A stretch of 5,524 nt of DNA from an uncultured Actinomycetes bacterium. Its GTDB lineage: Bacteria; Actinomycetota; Thermoleophilia; Miltoncostaeales; Miltoncostaeaceae. The translations under genes were made by a program, and so were the position numbers. The stretch spans positions 1-5,524 of the forward strand of contig CAIPNN010000275.1 in NCBI GenBank assembly GCA_903866425.1. The letters run 5' to 3'. Shown one piece after another: positions 1 to 5,267 of this stretch (positions are counted from its first letter, which is position 1; each line of letters opens with the position of its first letter). The notes under the pieces are model-generated. The model made no database searches and had not been told where the DNA came from. It was given only the letters and a program-made list of their open reading frames with translations.

Positions 1-1301
1 CACTCCTCAACCGTGCCGGTCTGCGGCTGGGCGTTCATCGCCTGCCCGCCCGGGAAGGGCTTGCCGTTGATGAAGAACTTGGTGCCGTCGGAGTTCTCGC
101 TCAGCACGAAGGTGCGGCGGCGGGTGACCGTCGACTTCGACAGGTCCTGCACGCTCCAGTAGCTCTTGGGGATGCTTGCGAGCGACGATGACCCAGGCGT
201 CACATTCACCGTCATCAGCGGGGTGCGCGGGTAGTTGTCGCCCTGCGGCCCCGTGCTGTACTTCACCGTCTCAAACGTGAACGTGCCGGCCTTGGGCGCC
301 TGCACCAGCATGTCCCAACGGCGCGCCGGTGGGCTCACCAGCTCGGCCGTGGTGGCCAGGTACGGCGTGCGCACCGGGTTGCCGTCGCGGCCAATAACCC
401 ACATCTTGAGGCCCTTGGCCTGCAGCTGGTACCAGATGTCGGCGCTGAAGTTGCCCACGTGCCACAGCTGGGTCTCACCCTGCTGCATGGTCATCACCGG
501 ATTCACCAGGCCATTGACCGTGCGCGTGGTGGGCGCGTCAGAATCGATGTCGTTGTAGGGAATGGTGTTTGAGGAGTTCACCTGGAAGTCCTTGAGCCCC
601 ACGTAGTGCTCGGTGATTCCCTGCAGCGCCTTTGGCAGCTTGCTCTTGAGCCCCTGCACCTCGATGAAGCCCGACAGGCCGCCGAACACCTGCTCCTCAA
701 CCAGCGGGTGGTCGTGCGGGTGGTACCAGTAGGTGCCAGGCAGCAGATGGTTGGTGTTGGCGTACACGTGCTGCGCCTGCCCACCCGGCAGCAGCAGTTC
801 GTAGATGTCGTCCACATTGCCCTTGGGCGAGATGAAGAACCCATGGGTGTGCAGGTTGGTGGTCTCGGGGAGGTTGTTCTTGAGGTTCACCACCAGCCGC
901 TGGTTCTGCCGCACGCTGATGACCGGGGGCATGTAGGCGGGCGGGTACTCAACGCCACCCGACGCCGCCGAGTACACCCGGGCATTCACCTTCTTGCCGC
1001 TGATGACCACGGGCGTGGCGTTGGCGGTGAGGGTGACATCAAGCGAACTGGCGGGCGACGAGATGATGGGCGGGTCGGCAAACGGCTGACCACTCACCAC
1101 GCTGCCTGACTCGGCGGCGGAGATTGCCGGCGGGGCGGGCTGACTCGAGTCGCCATGCGCCACTTGCACAGCACTGGTTGCTTCGCCGAGTGCGCCGGCA
1201 GCAACCACGGTGCATGCGGCGGCGCCTCCAACTGCGGTCGCCGCCACCAGCAGAGTGAGGGCACGGCGACGGTTCCGGGAAGTTCGTATGAGTGGGGCCA
1301 T
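1..1301 (-). CDS. Multicopper oxidase, exported, C-terminus beyond the window
   Basis: This is the first 433 codons of a copper enzyme that couples one-electron oxidation of a substrate to reduction of O2 to water outside the membrane. The N-terminus has a basic stretch (R11-R13 followed by A-L-T-L) and a hydrophobic, Ala-rich segment to about residue 38. This suits twin-arginine export, as is usual for CueO/SufI-type oxidases. Cys30 after GGAAA could be a weak lipobox. The first copper motif is HTHG at 151-154 and the second is YWYHPHDH at 191-198, so the paired His ligands H151/H153 and H194/H196 are present. Cupredoxin domain 1 covers about 85-217 and domain 2 about 225-368. The third domain begins near 395. 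The T1 and remaining T2/T3 ligands (HPFHxH and HCHxxxH type) would lie just past the left edge, so activity cannot be confirmed. Substrate is unknown: Cu(I), phenols and bilirubin-type compounds are all possible. ATG 1301 was chosen because an in-frame TAG lies four codons upstream (1313-1311). It has no Shine-Dalgarno sequence. The family call is secure; the subfamily is not. Confidence 0.93.
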   Translation of the reverse strand, partial: MAPLIRTSRNRRRALTLLVAATAVGGAAACTVVAAGALGEATSAVQVAHGDSSQPAPPAISAAESGSVVSGQPFADPPIISSPASSLDVTLTANATPVVISGKKVNARVYSAASGGVEYPPAYMPPVISVRQNQRLVVNLKNNLPETTNLHTHGFFISPKGNVDDIYELLLPGGQAQHVYANTNHLLPGTYWYHPHDHPLVEEQVFGGLSGFIEVQGLKSKLPKALQGITEHYVGLKDFQVNSSNTIPYNDIDSDAPTTRTVNGLVNPVMTMQQGETQLWHVGNFSADIWYQLQAKGLKMWVIGRDGNPVRTPYLATTAELVSPPARRWDMLVQAPKAGTFTFETVKYSTGPQGDNYPRTPLMTVNVTPGSSSLASIPKSYWSVQDLSKSTVTRRRTFVLSENSDGTKFFINGKPFPGGQAMNAQPQTGTVEE

Positions 1302-1307
1302 GCGCAA

Positions 1308-1313
1308 ATTCTA
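1308..1313 (-). promoter_or_regulatory. Putative -10 element for a leaderless oxidase mRNA
   Basis: TAGAAT on the minus strand matches five of six bases of the TATAAT -10 consensus and ends 6 nt before the oxidase ATG. Transcription would therefore start at or next to the start codon. No Shine-Dalgarno sequence lies between them and no convincing -35 is seen 16-18 bp upstream. A leaderless transcript is inferred; such transcripts are common in Actinobacteria. Confidence 0.5.
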
Positions 1314-1368
1314 CGGGTATGCTGCGGACGCATCATCCCCCATACCCCTCATCCGCGTGACCGCCGTA

Positions 1369-1441
1369 TGGCGGAAAACCGCCTCGGGCTTCGGCCTGAG
1401 CGCGCATCACCGCAAGGACTCGGGGGGGTCCTGCGGTGATG
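1369..1441. other. Chain of three stem-loops in the oxidase upstream region
   Basis: Three adjacent hairpins can be drawn. The first pairs GGCGG (1370-1374) with CCGCC (1379-1383) around an AAAA loop. The second has a 7-bp stem, 1383-1389 with 1394-1400, including one G-U pair. Its loop is a plus-strand TTCG closed by C-G, the exact cUUCGg tetraloop. The third pairs 1405-1419 with 1428-1441 as 14 bp with a single bulged A and an 8-nt loop. A fourth hairpin (1443-1483) follows directly and is listed separately. No open reading frame here resembles a protein. The structures could be part of the terminator of the gene ending at 1492, a leader element for the oxidase, or a plus-strand structured RNA. 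The tetraloop favours the plus strand, but no clear plus-strand promoter is visible. Confidence 0.45.
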
Positions 1442-1442
1442 G

Positions 1443-1483
1443 CGCCCCGCCGGCTGGCCTACGGGGGTCCGGCCGGCGGGGCG
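1443..1483 (-). terminator. GC-rich hairpin terminator after the 4-TM gene
   Basis: A perfect 12-bp stem pairs CGCCCCGCCGGC (1443-1454) with GCCGGCGGGGCG (1472-1483) around a 17-nt loop. On the minus strand it begins 8 nt after the stop codon of the membrane-protein gene. There is no T-tract on the minus side, as is common for GC-rich organisms. On the plus side it is followed by a short T-rich stretch (CCTTTCTC). Position is the main support for a minus-strand terminator. Confidence 0.5.
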
Positions 1484-1491
1484 AACCTTTC

Positions 1492-1947
1492 TCAGGCAGC
1501 CCCAGAGGCAGCGCCTGAGGTGCCGCCCCCCATGATCAGCGCAACCAGCGCCGAAAGGGTGCCCACCACGCCGAGGATGGTCACCATCCACAGGCCGGGG
1601 CTCACACCGATGTCGACGATGCCCTCTGCCCCGGGAATGTTGATCTGCTGCACGTCGGCAACGTTGATGATGCCGATGAGCGCCACCAGCAACATGCACG
1701 CGAACGCGATGCCCATGGAGGTGCGCACGCGGGGGTTCACACCCATGCGCCCCGTGGCCCAGAACACCATGATCAGCGCGATTGCCGAGAGCACCAGCGT
1801 GAACATGCCGCCACCGACGGTTCCGCGCACGGAGTACTCGCCCGCGTAGGCCCAGGGGAGGAACGATCCGATGAGCGCGATGAGGGCGCTGATGCCGGTA
1901 ATGAGCACCAGCAGGGCAGTGCGGTTGGATGGCAGTTGCTTCGCCAC
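1492..1947 (-). CDS. Four-helix integral membrane protein, function unknown
   Basis: The gene encodes 151 residues with four hydrophobic segments at about 10-31, 47-66, 76-96 and 115-139. A short basic N-terminus (K3, R9) suggests a cytoplasmic start. The first helix ends in SFLPWAYAGEYSVRG (28-42), an arrangement of Pro-Trp followed by a small extracytoplasmic loop. It resembles small actinobacterial membrane proteins with GSFLPW-type first loops, but I cannot assign a named family. The C-terminus is a small-residue tail (GGGTSGAASGAA). GTG 1947 was preferred over an upstream in-frame TTG (1995) because GGAG lies 8 nt before it and the extra 16 residues are Pro/Ser/Thr-rich and add no helix. 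The gene diverges from the toxin-antitoxin pair. Its likely -35 falls inside that pair's operator, so the two may share regulation. A hairpin terminator follows the stop. Confidence 0.82.
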   Translation of the reverse strand: MAKQLPSNRTALLVLITGISALIALIGSFLPWAYAGEYSVRGTVGGGMFTLVLSAIALIMVFWATGRMGVNPRVRTSMGIAFACMLLVALIGIINVADVQQINIPGAEGIVDIGVSPGLWMVTILGVVGTLSALVALIMGGGTSGAASGAA

Positions 1948-1955
1948 AGACGGGA

Positions 1956-1959
1956 CTCC
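1956..1959 (-). promoter_or_regulatory. Ribosome binding site fixing the GTG start at 1947
   Basis: GGAG on the minus strand is separated by 8 nt from GTG 1947. It is the only good anti-16S match upstream of any candidate start of this gene, which favours the GTG over the longer TTG reading. Confidence 0.6.
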
Positions 1960-1981
1960 AGTCGTGAGAGGTGAGGGCGAC

Positions 1982-2012
1982 AACGTACCCGGCAAGCAGG
2001 GTGAATCATCAA
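1982..2012 (-). promoter_or_regulatory. Candidate promoter of the 4-TM gene
   Basis: Minus-strand TTGATG (2012-2007) and TACGTT (1987-1982) form a possible -35/-10 pair with a rather long 19-bp spacer. Transcription would begin near 1975, leaving a leader of about 28 nt that contains the GGAG ribosome binding site. The -35 overlaps the left half of the palindromic operator. The spacer length makes this tentative. Confidence 0.35.
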
Positions 2013-2032
2013 TGCATCATGATGCGTTGATG
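2007..2032. promoter_or_regulatory. 26-bp palindromic operator of the toxin-antitoxin pair
   Basis: The half-sites CATCAATGCATCA (2007-2019) and TGATGCGTTGATG (2020-2032) are inverted copies with one mismatched position. The central 12 bp, GCATCATGATGC (2014-2025), are perfect. Within it the pentamer CATCA occurs at 2007 and 2015, and its complement TGATG at 2020 and 2028. This gives four boxes with an 8-bp period on each side. That pattern fits cooperative binding of ribbon-helix-helix antitoxin dimers, which usually repress their own promoter. The palindrome ends 1 bp before the antitoxin's -10, so a bound complex would block RNA polymerase. Confidence 0.75.
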
Positions 2033-2033
2033 C

Positions 2034-2039
2034 TACGGT
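2034..2039 (+). promoter_or_regulatory. Putative -10 element of the antitoxin gene
   Basis: TACGGT fits the TAnnnT pattern and ends 6 nt before ATG 2046, the same geometry as at the oxidase gene. The mRNA would be leaderless or nearly so. The intervening GGGGCC is too close to the ATG to act as a normal Shine-Dalgarno sequence. Confidence 0.45.
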
Positions 2040-2045
2040 GGGGCC

Positions 2046-2321
2046 ATGCCGAAGACCCGCACCACCCTCACAATCGACGAGGACATCCTCCGCTCAACGC
2101 GCGTGGCCGCCGCCCACCGGGGCATAAAGGAAGGCGATCTCATCGAGGAGGCCCTCAACCGCCACCTGGGGCTCGGCGTGTTTGAGCGCCTGTGGGAGAA
2201 CCAGCAGCCCGATCCCGAGTTCGACGCCATGAGCGAGGACGAGCTGATGGACTGGGTGGTGCAGCTGCAGCACGGCATCAGGAACGAGCGCCGCAAGCAG
2301 GCACGTGCGCGCCGTACTTGA
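2046..2321 (+). CDS. vapB: Ribbon-helix-helix antitoxin (VapB-like)
   Basis: This 91-residue protein would bind and neutralise the PIN toxin encoded next and repress the operon through the adjacent palindrome. Residues 5-11 (RTTLTID) look like the DNA-contacting beta-strand. Helix A covers about 12-25 and helix B about 28-41 (GDLIEEALNRHLG), the usual RHH_1-type fold. Residues 42-62 are a linker with an acidic, Pro-containing region (QQPDPEFDAMSEDE). About 63-84 forms the C-terminal helix that typically wraps the toxin, and the end is strongly basic (RNERRKQARARR). ATG 2046 fits the fold exactly, with only three residues before the strand. The stop codon lies 17 nt inside the toxin gene, giving translational coupling. 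The fold is recognised from sequence pattern; partner and operator binding are inferred from context. Confidence 0.87.
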   Translation: MPKTRTTLTIDEDILRSTRVAAAHRGIKEGDLIEEALNRHLGLGVFERLWENQQPDPEFDAMSEDELMDWVVQLQHGIRNERRKQARARRT

Positions 2322-2715
2322 CGCCAACGTCTTCATCTCGGCGGCCATCAGCAAGTCGGGCACGCCTGCTCAGTTGATCGCCGCCGTACGGGCCGGCGAG
2401 TTCGAGTGCATCACCACGGGCGCGCTCCTGAGCGAGGTGGTGCGTGTTCTGGGCTCGCCGAAGATGCGTGGCAGGCGCCCACCTGAGCCGGAGATGCAGG
2501 ACATCATCAGTGCTCTGGTGCACAGCGCGCACTTCGTGCCCGACGTTCCGGCGGAAACGCGCCACGTTCCCGGCGACCGCGCGGACGACTACCTGGTGGC
2601 CCTCGCCCGTGAGTGGAGCGCCGCGCTGGTCACCGGCGACCGCCATCTGCTCGAGGTGCCCGACCTGCCGGCGGTCATGACCCCCCGGCGCTTCCTCGAT
2701 CTGGTCGCCGGGTAG
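2305..2715 (+). CDS. vapC: PIN-domain toxin ribonuclease (VapC-like, COG1569 type)
   Basis: The gene encodes 136 residues, the normal length for the PIN-family toxin component of TIGR00305/COG1569. These are Mg2+-dependent endoribonucleases that inhibit translation when the antitoxin is lost. The acidic catalytic set is visible: D6 in VLDANVFIS, E44 in LLSEVVRVL, D95 (with D91 and D94) in PGDRADDYLVALA, and D112 in LVTGDRHLL. All expected positions are intact, so the enzyme is probably active. Its RNA target cannot be read from the sequence. The start is GTG 2305, with M1 followed directly by the first beta-strand. It overlaps the end of the antitoxin gene by 17 nt and has only a weak AGCAGG upstream, so coupled translation and lower toxin yield are likely. 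The gene converges with the secreted-protein gene, with 18 bp between stops. Confidence 0.9.
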   Translation: MRAVLDANVFISAAISKSGTPAQLIAAVRAGEFECITTGALLSEVVRVLGSPKMRGRRPPEPEMQDIISALVHSAHFVPDVPAETRHVPGDRADDYLVALAREWSAALVTGDRHLLEVPDLPAVMTPRRFLDLVAG

Positions 2716-2733
2716 GCCGGGATCTGCTCGCCG

Positions 2734-3708
2734 TCAGTCGGCGCTGATCTGCACCGGCTGCAGCACCACGGGCTGTGACGAGGTATTGGTGAGGGTGATT
2801 CCCACCTGAAATGTGGTCGTGCCTTTCTTGGCCGGAATCTTCGTGATGTCGTAGGTCAGCTGGCAAGCGCCCCCGCCCACCGACGTCCCATCGGCGATGA
2901 CGCCCGGAAGCGACGTGCCCGGGTAGTCGGTGGTGCCACCGGTGCTTGCCAGCACCTGCGCCGACCCCTGCAGGCCGTCGGGCCACGCACATGAGCCCGG
3001 CCACTGCGGCGACACAATCGACACGGCCGTCGTGCTGGGCGGGAACACCATCTGGGCGCCAGGCTCGAACACGATCTGCTGGGCGTTGATCACCTGTACG
3101 CGCCCCGCCGACCCGACCACCATCGGGCTGCCGGCGGGAATGACAATGGTCGGGCTGGCAATGATCGTTGGTGCCATGGGGAACATGAGCGCGTTGATGA
3201 TCGGCTCGAAGTCATTCACCTTTGCCGAGTTGCCCGCCAGGTAGGCCTTCAAGGCGGCGGAGATGGCCGTGATGGGCACGCTGTCGACCATCAGGTTGGC
3301 GGGGCTGAGCCGTGCGGGCAGCGAGCCGCGGAGCGCACGCATCCGGTAGCGCACGCCGTGGGCGGTACGCGCGGCGCTCGTCACCCGCACCACCACGCGG
3401 TGGTTGCGGCCAAGCGGGTCAACGCCGGTGAGGATGGCGTTGGGAGGGTCGGTGCGGAATGAACCACCCCACAGGCCCGAGAACGCGGCCTCAGACATCA
3501 ACCCCGTGCGGGTGCCCGGGCGCTCCTCAAATGCGAGCACGGGCTTGTGCGCGGTGCGCATCGACACGGTGCCCGAGGCGCCGCGCACCGCAGAGGTGGT
3601 GGCAGTGCCGGCCGACTGCGAGAACAGCACGTGGGCCGAGGCGCTGGCCATGACGGGAGCGGCAAGCACGGTGGCGGCCGCAGCGATAACAAGGGGGGTT
3701 GTCTTCAT
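2734..3708 (-). CDS. Secreted protein with a PPNA-type domain and possible beta-solenoid segment
   Basis: From ATG 3708 the product is 324 residues. Residues 1-25 form a signal peptide (MKTT, hydrophobic Ala/Val core, cleavage probably after ASASA25). Residues 57-143 run from VLAFEERPGTRTG through FSGLWGGSFRTDPPNAILTGVD (76-97) to LPARLSPANLMVDS (130-143). This resembles, from memory, bacterial secreted hypothetical proteins sharing a DRP...W...F..DPPNA pattern followed by a beta strand-rich stretch ending in a LFVDD-like strand. I cannot name the family. Residues 180-231 alternate short hydrophobic strands with Gly/Pro/Asn turns (TIVIPAG, PMVVGSAG, VQVINAQ, QIVFEPGAQMVF), suggesting a few coils of a parallel beta-helix. 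Cys240 and Cys282 could form a disulphide. The last 45 residues are Thr/Val-rich like an immunoglobulin-type strand pair. A 368-residue reading from an upstream start was rejected because it buries the signal peptide. Function is unknown. Confidence 0.8.
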   Translation of the reverse strand: MKTTPLVIAAAATVLAAPVMASASAHVLFSQSAGTATTSAVRGASGTVSMRTAHKPVLAFEERPGTRTGLMSEAAFSGLWGGSFRTDPPNAILTGVDPLGRNHRVVVRVTSAARTAHGVRYRMRALRGSLPARLSPANLMVDSVPITAISAALKAYLAGNSAKVNDFEPIINALMFPMAPTIIASPTIVIPAGSPMVVGSAGRVQVINAQQIVFEPGAQMVFPPSTTAVSIVSPQWPGSCAWPDGLQGSAQVLASTGGTTDYPGTSLPGVIADGTSVGGGACQLTYDITKIPAKKGTTTFQVGITLTNTSSQPVVLQPVQISAD

Positions 3709-3715
3709 GCGCGCA

Positions 3716-3721
3716 AGGATA
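3716..3721 (-). promoter_or_regulatory. Putative -10 element of the secreted-protein gene
   Basis: TATCCT on the minus strand, a TAnnnT hexamer, ends 7 nt before ATG 3708, and no Shine-Dalgarno sequence lies between. This supports both the chosen start and a leaderless transcript. No good -35 is seen. The element sits about 115 bp downstream of the terminator that ends the preceding gene, so the secreted protein is probably transcribed independently. Confidence 0.45.
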
Positions 3722-3836
3722 CGCCCAGCATTGCCTGAAGCCCACAACCACGTCGCCCCAGAGCCGTCGTCGCCATGGGCCGGGGCGGTGCGGGGGGTGC
3801 GCACAGGAACCTGCCGCGTGAAGTAGCCGACCCAAG

Positions 3837-3873
3837 CCACGCGCTGCTCCCGAGCCCCCGGGGCAGCGCGTGG
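3837..3873 (-). terminator. Strong hairpin terminator after the DUF7144 gene
   Basis: CCACGCGCTGC (3837-3847) pairs perfectly with GCAGCGCGTGG (3863-3873). Inside it a further CCC/GGG pairing is possible after a one-base bulge, giving up to 14 bp. On the minus strand the hairpin starts 23 nt after the stop codon at 3897. A small CCGCC/GGCGG hairpin (3883-3896) sits between them. There is no T-tract on the minus strand, so the call rests on stem strength and position. Confidence 0.6.
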
Positions 3874-3896
3874 TCTGGCTCACCGCCGCACGGCGG

Positions 3897-4298
3897 CTAC
3901 TCCATGAGGTCGGACCACCCCGCGGTGAGTGCCCACAGCACCGCAATGCTCAGGCCGATGACCACGAGGCTCCACAGCGGATACGCCGGGAACCACGCGA
4001 ACTGGCCGATCATGTTGACGGCCACGACGATCATGGCGAACCAGCGGCCAAAGCCCCCGCCCGCAAACAGCGAGAGCGCCGCCAGCACCATCACGATGCC
4101 CCACACAAGAAGCATCCATCCCCACGTGGTGAAGTTGGTGGTGATGATGAGCCCCGACTCACCCACCGCGTACACCTGCTGCTTGAACAGGGCCACGAGG
4201 CCCTGGATGATGTCGAACACGCCGATGATGAACATGAGCGAGCCGGCAAACAGCACCCATCCGGCAACCGCGCCCGCCCTGCGCGAATCAGTACCCAT
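3897..4298 (-). CDS. DUF7144-type four-helix membrane protein
   Basis: The 133-residue product has hydrophobic segments at about 12-36, 58-80, 84-106 and 108-126, with short loops. The pattern GWVLFAGSLMFIIGVFDIIQGLVALFK at 13-39 matches what I recall of the DUF7144 family of actinobacterial membrane proteins. FTTWGWMLLVWGI (56-68), GRWFAMIVVAVNMIGQF (84-100) and AYPLWSLVVIGL (105-116) also match. Length is normal for that family, whose function is not established. ATG 4298 is preceded by GGGGG (4310-4306) at a 7-nt spacing, a usable ribosome binding site. A TAnnnT hexamer (TAGCGT, 4334-4329) about 30 nt upstream may be the -10, and it lies inside an imperfect inverted repeat (GTGGA 4321-4325 / TCCAC 4335-4339). 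The gene is followed by a strong terminator and seems to be monocistronic. Family assignment is from memory of motifs. Confidence 0.85.
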   Translation of the reverse strand: MGTDSRRAGAVAGWVLFAGSLMFIIGVFDIIQGLVALFKQQVYAVGESGLIITTNFTTWGWMLLVWGIVMVLAALSLFAGGGFGRWFAMIVVAVNMIGQFAWFPAYPLWSLVVIGLSIAVLWALTAGWSDLME

Positions 4299-4410
4299 CA
4301 GATGACCCCCGTTGAATGATGTGGACTGACGCTATCCACGCCATCGCAGTGCGCACCTCCCCCGAAGAGGTAGGTGGGGGCAGTACCGGGGGCGAGGCCT
4401 TGGGGGCTCG

Positions 4411-4794
4411 CTAGATGTCCGACTCGGTCTCGAGGTCGGCCATGTGGGCGGCCAGGCACTCAGGGCCAGTGACGAAGGCGTCGTCGGGGATGGCGTCGTG
4501 GCACTCCATCGTCGCCTGATCGATGGTCTCGCGCAGCATCACCCGCTCCATCATGCAGTGGGTCTGGGTGTCGAGAAGGTCGAGCGCCTTCTCGGCCGCG
4601 GTGAGCAGCTCGGCCGGCTCGGCCAGACCACCGGCCACGCCCCAGGCCGCCGATGCCACCTCCTGCATGGCGATGGTGACCATGTCGAACTCGCCGTGCC
4701 GCATGTTCTGGCGCACGGCACGCGACAGCACCTCGGCACGGTCGGCCGCCGACCGCTGCATGCTCTTCAGAATCTCGATCTCCGCGTGATCCAT
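4411..4794 (-). CDS. Unrecognised helical protein rich in Met, Cys and His; last gene of the operon
   Basis: The 127-residue product has no signal peptide or membrane segment and should be cytoplasmic. Predicted structure is nearly all helix: about 2-33, 36-53, 59-75 and 78-98, with an acidic C-terminus (DLETESDI). The region 79-117 carries paired candidate ligands: H79-C80 followed by two Met, C98-H99, and C113 with H117 (CLAAH). The protein has about ten Met in total. This might be a metal or redox site, but no known family was recognised. ATG 4794 has a near-perfect ribosome binding site, GGAGG at 4804-4800 with 5-nt spacing. The site abuts and partly overlaps the stop codon region of the upstream gene, so the two are co-transcribed. 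No convincing terminator follows; only weak GC-rich hairpins are seen before the next gene's promoter. Confidence 0.75.
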   Translation of the reverse strand: MDHAEIEILKSMQRSAADRAEVLSRAVRQNMRHGEFDMVTIAMQEVASAAWGVAGGLAEPAELLTAAEKALDLLDTQTHCMMERVMLRETIDQATMECHDAIPDDAFVTGPECLAAHMADLETESDI

Positions 4795-4805
4795 GGTGCC
4801 CTCCC

Positions 4806-5267
4806 CTAGGCGCTTTCGTCGTCACCGGGATCGTCCACATCGAGGTCGCCCTGGCGAAGCAGTTCGGCCACCACCGAGTAGGTCTCAGCCCAGGTGGCCG
4901 GCGCGGCCATCTCGATGTCGTCGAGCAGCGCGTAGAGCGCCGGCGCGGCCTTGCGCGGGTTGTCGGGGTGGGCCAGCCGCACGAAGCAGCAGGTGGCCAC
5001 CACCCAGGCAAGCTTGGCCTGCTCCGACTCGCCGAAGCGCTCGCGCACCACGGTGGGCAGCACCTCCCCCACCGCGAGCGACAGCATCTGCTCGGTCTCG
5101 GTCATGGGAGGCTCGTCCGCGCACTCGTAGATGTAGTCGGCGGCGGCACCACGCACGGCCTCGAGCTGTGCGGTGGTGATGATTGGGAGAGGATCGTCTG
5201 GTTTCGGCACACCGATACATCGCACCAGCCCGCCGTCAAACTTACGCCCGTTCACAAACCTCACCAT
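4806..5267 (-). CDS. Unrecognised 153-residue soluble protein with acidic tail
   Basis: The product has a short basic start (MVRFVNGRKFDGG), a probable extended region to about residue 32, and then helices at about 33-49, 55-77, 83-99, 106-119 and 126-139. It ends in a very acidic tail (DLDVDDPGDDESA, 141-153). Cysteines are at 17, 49, 93 and 94, with C93-C94 adjacent inside a hydrophobic helix. No signal peptide or clear membrane segment is present. I do not recognise a family. A longer reading from 5477 was rejected because those 70 residues lie wholly over the preceding membrane-protein gene in another frame. The ATG at 5267 overlaps the upstream stop in the sequence ATGGTGA. The GTG two codons in (5264, forming GTGA) is an equally plausible coupled start. 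It is separated from the downstream gene by 11 nt, so all three genes form one operon. Confidence 0.75.
   Translation of the reverse strand: MVRFVNGRKFDGGLVRCIGVPKPDDPLPIITTAQLEAVRGAAADYIYECADEPPMTETEQMLSLAVGEVLPTVVRERFGESEQAKLAWVVATCCFVRLAHPDNPRKAAPALYALLDDIEMAAPATWAETYSVVAELLRQGDLDVDDPGDDESA

Noticed and set aside
606..1109. 167-codon open frame on the plus strand, rich in His, Arg and Val
   Set aside because: It lies entirely antisense to the multicopper oxidase, whose copper motifs are unmistakable. Its composition is what a GC-rich gene gives in a complementary frame.
2684..2743. Hairpins at the convergent gene ends: CCCGGCG/CGCCGGG (2684-2712) and CGCCG/CGGCG (2729-2743)
   Set aside because: The stems are short (7 and 5 bp), lie partly inside coding sequence and have no T-tract. 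At this GC content they are expected by chance, so no terminator is called.
3709..3840. 44-residue N-terminal extension of the secreted protein
   Set aside because: It would place a signal peptide in the middle of the protein. The ATG at 3708 has a well-placed TAnnnT element and a standard export signal.
3527..3946. 139-codon minus-strand frame across the gap and start of the secreted-protein gene
   Set aside because: It has no ribosome binding site or protein-like pattern, is dominated by Arg/His/Gly/Pro, and overlaps the signal peptide of the real gene.
4355..4411. Weak hairpins after the 127-residue gene (ACCTC/GAGGT at 4355-4371; GCGAG/CTCGC at 4392-4411)
   Set aside because: The stems are only 5 bp, one overlaps the stop codon, and there is no T-tract. 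This is not enough for a terminator call.
4460..5011. 183-codon minus-strand frame overlapping two operon genes
   Set aside because: It is Arg/Pro-rich and out of frame with two genes that have good spacing and starts, so it is a shadow.
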